Assembly: GCA_013400155.1 (NCBI GenBank)
Contig: VXBM01000276.1
Span: forward strand, 161,471 to 225,470
From: Helopsaltes ochotensis
Taxonomy: Eukaryota > Chordata > Aves > Passeriformes > Locustellidae
DNA: 64,000 nt
Reading direction: 5' to 3'
Part shown: piece by piece, positions 61,054 to 64,000 of the stretch
Position numbering within the stretch: the first letter of the stretch is position 1
How the letters are laid out: each line of letters opens with the position of its first letter
Made by a program: the position numbers and the translations under genes
The notes under the pieces: generated by a model
The model's database searches: none
Seen by the model: the letters and a program-made list of their open reading frames with translations, nothing else
What the model was told of the DNA's origin: nothing

Positions 61054-61953
61054 CCAGCCCTCTCCAGCAGTGGATTTGGGCACTTCCAGCAAGCCACAGC
61101 CAGCTCCCCATCGACATCCCTCACCCAGCTCTCATCAAACTCCCCCCCCAGTCTCCTGAACCAGTTCCAGCCCACCACGAGACCACTGCAGGGGGGACAG
61201 TCGCAGCAGCTCTCGGGCAGTGGGACCCTGGGGGGAATGAACCACTTCCAACCCCCTCCTTCTTCCAACTCTCCATCCTCCAGCCTCAGCCAGCTGGCGC
61301 AGGCCTCGGGCGGGCCGTCCACGGGCCTGTGCCAAACACATCCAAGTGCTTTAGGATCTCTGACTGGAACGATAGCCCAGCTCCACCAAGAGCGGCCTCC
61401 CTTCGCTTCCGCGTCCCCGCTCCAGCAGCCCGGCATCGCCTCTCCCTGTTACACCCCTTCTGGCCTTAGTCCTCCCACTCAGAGCCCGGTGGCCACCAGA
61501 ACTTTCCAGTGTGGCCCCGCGGGGGCCTCGGGCTCCCACGGCTCCCTGCTGCTGCCGCAGCCCTCCAGCCCTCCGGCCCAGGCGCTGCCGGCGCGCGGCG
61601 CGGTGCCGCCGGGCCGCCTCAACCAGGACATCAAGCTGATTTCTGCGTCCCAGCCCTCTCTGCCCCAGGAGCTGGCTCAGACGCTGGGCCACCACAGCTC
61701 TCCTCATTCCTCTAGAGAATCTGTTTCCAGCTTCTCCCCTTTCCCTGGCGGCGGGGGCGGACTCCTGGGGAGGCCTTGCAGCTCCATCCCCGGGCGGGTG
61801 ACTCTGCCGCGCCAGATGTCCTCAGGTTCTCTGCCACACCCGCTGGTGTTCGGGGCCGGCGCCGCGGCCCTGACTGCGGGCGGGCGGAAAGAGTCCATAG
61901 TGCTCACGGGGGATCTGGAGCCCGTCAGGTCCAAACTGCCCTCCAATTTGTGA
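60362..61953 (+). CDS. HCN4: HCN4 exon 8: end of C-helix and long cytoplasmic C-terminal tail
   Basis: The exon completes Gly453 and encodes residues 454-982 and the stop TGA. It opens with [20 protein letters not shown], the end of the C-helix region, then an HCN4-specific tail: [80 protein letters not shown], and the final EPVRSKLPSNL. The last SNL is the conserved HCN terminus bound by the TPR domain of TRIP8b (PEX5L). A run of 22 Gln (residues 661-682) and four evenly placed [QH]FQ motifs sit in the middle, where mammalian HCN4 is Pro/Ser/Gly rich. The coding length (1592 bp) is somewhat longer than I recall for human. The upstream open frame to 60202 is intronic; the acceptor ccttcccag at 60361 sets the start. 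The first third and last fifth are very GC rich. Confidence 0.97.
60850..61314 (+). repeat. HCN4: Degenerate 27-residue protein repeat in HCN4 tail
   Basis: GLGQFQ (60850), GFGHFQ (61072), LLNQFQ (61153) and GMNHFQ (61234) recur. The last three are exactly 81 bp apart. Most units also contain an L-S/T-Q-L step 10-20 residues later (LSQLQ, LTQLS, QQLS, LSQLA). The first-to-second spacing is longer because the polyQ run lies between them. Confidence 0.6.
60985..61050 (+). repeat. HCN4: CAG/CAA polyglutamine tract in HCN4 exon 8
   Basis: There are 22 consecutive Gln codons. CAA interrupts at codons 3, 6 and 11; codons 12-22 are an uninterrupted run of 11 CAG. It is in frame with HCN4, between PLGAAQPL and HPALSS. 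The pure 3' run is the kind of tract likely to vary in length between individuals. Confidence 0.97.
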
Positions 61954-63789
61954 GGACTCCTGCAGGAGCTGCTCGTGCCAGCTCTGCCCTTCGGTTCCTG
62001 ATGAGTTCACCGAGCAATTTTTTCCTTTCCTTCCCCCTGCGCCGCTCCTGCTTTTTTTTTTTTTTTTCTCTCCATTTCTTTTGTTTAGGTTTAACTGTGC
62101 TTAGAAACAAAGAAAAAACACATGAAAAACAACAGGAAAAAAAAAATAAGATAACCAGGTATTCTTAGAGCTATAGATTTTTGGTCACTTGATTTTATAG
62201 AATATTTTAATACACAGGAAAAAAAAGGATACGAGCAAATTTAATCCAACGAGGTAATGCACAGCCGGGGCGTGTGCCTGAGCTGGAACACGTGAATGAG
62301 CAGCCATAGAAGCCACCAAAAAAGGTTTTCCTGTTGAGACAAAGATCCGAGGTTGACACAGAAGGGGCCGTGGGGCCAGCCCTGGAGCTGATGTTTGTAG
62401 AGCAGCCCTGGTTGGCCTCAGGTTTGCCCCACCTGTGACCCTGGGGCTGGGGACATGGGTGGCCCAGCCCACACAAGTGTCCCTCCCTCCCTGCCAGGTC
62501 ACCTCCTGTGCTCAGCGGGTCACAGAGGAGCTGGGAAGGGGCGAATTCACTCTTGTAGAGCCCTTGAGGGATTTCCCAAGGGCTGAGGTTTGGGTTGGAG
62601 TCCAGCTGAGGAAGATGAAGGTGACCAGGAGATGGACAGGCCTCGCTGCAGATTGTCCCTTTCTTACTCCACTGATGGTCCAGTGGGAACAAGGAGCAAT
62701 CCCCTGTAAGGCCCAGGGAGGGCAGGGATCATCCCTCTGTACTTTGGTGTGTGGGCAGTGGGAGAAGCCCCGGCTCTGCCAGCACAGCAGGCAGAAGGCC
62801 CCGAGCTTCAGCCTCTCCATGGTGTGTGTAAAGCACGGGAGGGATGAAGGAAGAGGCAGCGCTTTAACGTCCCCTCTGTCACTTCAGTGTCTCAGTGTCC
62901 CTGGGTGACTGCTCTGAGGAGAGCTAGAAAGGACTGAGCAGGGGGGTGCAGTCCCCAGCCCTCCTCCTCCTTAGCCCAGGGCAGTGTGAGGCACCAGGAC
63001 AGCTCTGGTGCCCAGCCCAGATTTACAGCTCTGTTTTTACCATTAAAACCAGATCAGCCCAGAAATTTGGCCAGCCATGGTCTGTGCTTGTCCCCTGCTG
63101 GGGGAACCGAAATCCTTTGTTTGATTTCACCAGCAATAAGAGCCTGCACCTGGTGGGCTTCCCCTGACACCCTGCAGCGTCACCGGCACGCCTGGGCCAC
63201 CTGAGCTGGGCTTTGGGCTCCCTGACTGGGGGCACTCACAGTGGGGTGGGGACAGAACGGGGCCAGCAGCACTGAGAAGCCACAGCCTTTACCTCTAGGG
63301 CAGACGTCTCCTTTTGTGTCACTTCATCCTTCCTCCCTCTCTGTTTGGGGTTCTCTTAGGCCAAGGGGTGTCTGTGGCCACCTCACTGTCCGAGTCAGGT
63401 GCTCAACTTTTCTAACACTGGTTAGAGACACGTCCAGCCTCCCTCTGTCCCCAGCTCTCCAGGCCCCAGCCCTCAAGGGGACGCAGGACTCCATGCAGCA
63501 GTGCCAAAAACTTCAGCACCCCCGTCCTGAGCCCCTCCGGCTCCCTCTGCCCTGCCCCAAACCCTGGCTGACAGTTGTTTTTATACCGAGTTGTCTGCAG
63601 AACTCTCTGCCACGTGCCTGCACCTTGAATGTTGCATTCCTGGGCACTCCTGCTTCACCCTGCTTTGGTGGCTCTGAATTCAGATGTGATCAGCTTTGGT
63701 CTTCCTTAAAGGGTCAGGGGAACTCTGGAAATGCTTTTTCTACTGGCTCCATACAGCTCTGTCTGTGTGAGTGTGGTGGGAGGGTGAGC

Positions 63790-63810
63790 GTGTGTGTGTG
63801 TGTGTGTGTG
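63790..63810 (+). repeat. (TG)n microsatellite
   Basis: This is a 21-nt uninterrupted GT run in the presumed 3' UTR. It is complementary to the CA run at 63910-63929. Confidence 0.97.
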
Positions 63811-63909
63811 TTTGTATAGATTTTATAGATGTATCTATATCTACACACCTGCTTTTCTATCTGTAGGGTAGTCACACACATCTGTAGTCTATTTATGCAC
63901 ATGTGTCAG

Positions 63910-63950
63910 CACACACACACACACACACATATTTATATATATATATGTAT
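63910..63950 (+). repeat. (CA)n followed by AT-rich microsatellite
   Basis: A 20-nt CA run (63910-63929) is followed by TATTTATATATATATATGTATA. It lies in the presumed 3' UTR. Confidence 0.97.
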
Positions 63951-64000
63951 ATCCTAGTTTTAAAATACGTGTCAGTTCTGACCTTCCTGCAGGGCTGATT

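Larger units (their letters stand above)
61954..64000 (+). other. HCN4: HCN4 3' UTR (at least the 5' part)
   Basis: The sequence after the stop codon shows no further coding potential. It includes a T17-type run at about 62051-62067, A-rich stretches near 62105-62150, a TG run (63790-63810), a CA run (63910-63929) and an AT run. No AATAAA is seen; the nearest variants are ATTAAA at 63042-63047 and AATACA near 62210, neither with a convincing downstream GT-rich element. The mammalian HCN4 3' UTR is more than 2 kb, so the transcript probably ends beyond base 64000. The extent is inferred. Confidence 0.6.

Noticed and set aside
60271..61436. Minus-strand frames across exon 8 with polyalanine and polycysteine runs
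   Set aside because: They are antisense shadows of the CAG tract and GC-rich coding sequence.
63042..63047. ATTAAA as the HCN4 poly(A) signal
   Set aside because: It lacks a clear GT-rich downstream element, and the 3' UTR is expected to be longer. Left unassigned.
1..64000. CRISPR arrays, operons, phage or other prokaryotic systems
   Set aside because: Spliced exons, CR1 and LTR pieces show a vertebrate chromosome. The tandem repeats have no unique spacers.
1..64000. tRNA, rRNA or microRNA genes
   Set aside because: I found no cloverleaf with A and B boxes or rRNA stretch by eye; a tRNAscan-SE or Infernal run was not possible and could still find a small RNA.

Overview
The window is vertebrate nuclear DNA, almost certainly from a bird. 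It carries most of one gene on the + strand: HCN4, the hyperpolarization-activated, cyclic-nucleotide-gated (pacemaker) channel. Seven GT-AG exons of 424, 162, 219, 147, 241, 165 and 1592 (coding) bp are visible. They give a continuous 982-residue reading frame from the start of S1 to a stop codon at 61951-61953. The paralogue call rests on the C-terminal tail (the [12 protein letters not shown] and [12 protein letters not shown] blocks, and the EPVRSKLPSNL end), which I recognise as HCN4 rather than HCN1, HCN2 or HCN3. Exon 1 (N-terminus and HCN domain), the promoter and the 5' UTR lie upstream of base 1. No second protein-coding gene is supported on either strand.

Layout: end of intron 1 (1-2457); exon 2 with S1-S4 (2458-2881); a 26-kb intron 2 (2882-28943) rich in minisatellites; exon 3 with S5 (28944-29105); intron 3; exon 4 with pore and S6 (37231-37449); intron 4; exon 5 with the C-linker (45742-45888); intron 5; exon 6 with the C-linker end and first part of the cyclic-nucleotide-binding domain (CNBD) (47391-47631); intron 6; exon 7 with the CNBD phosphate-binding cassette (49778-49942); a 10.4-kb intron 7; exon 8 with the end of the C-helix and the long disordered tail (60362-61953); then at least 2 kb of 3' UTR running to the window end.

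The avian origin is inferred from several truncated CR1 LINE 3' ends (the dominant bird retroposon, with its ATTCTATG-type terminus), from retroviral solo-LTR fragments of a kind common in songbird genomes, and from compact GC-rich sequence full of short minisatellites. All four recognised LTR pieces are antisense to HCN4. Two of them are copies of one element in direct orientation, one just after exon 6 and the other just before exon 8, so they bracket exon 7. Three minisatellites contain runs of N or a single N, which are assembly gaps inside repeats.

The most interesting signals are inside or near HCN4 rather than a new system: a 22-codon CAG/CAA polyglutamine tract in exon 8, a degenerate 27-residue repeat in the same tail, a Gln directly after the CIGYG pore filter, candidate MEF2 and GATA clusters in intron 2, and a predicted TG/CA stem in the 3' UTR.
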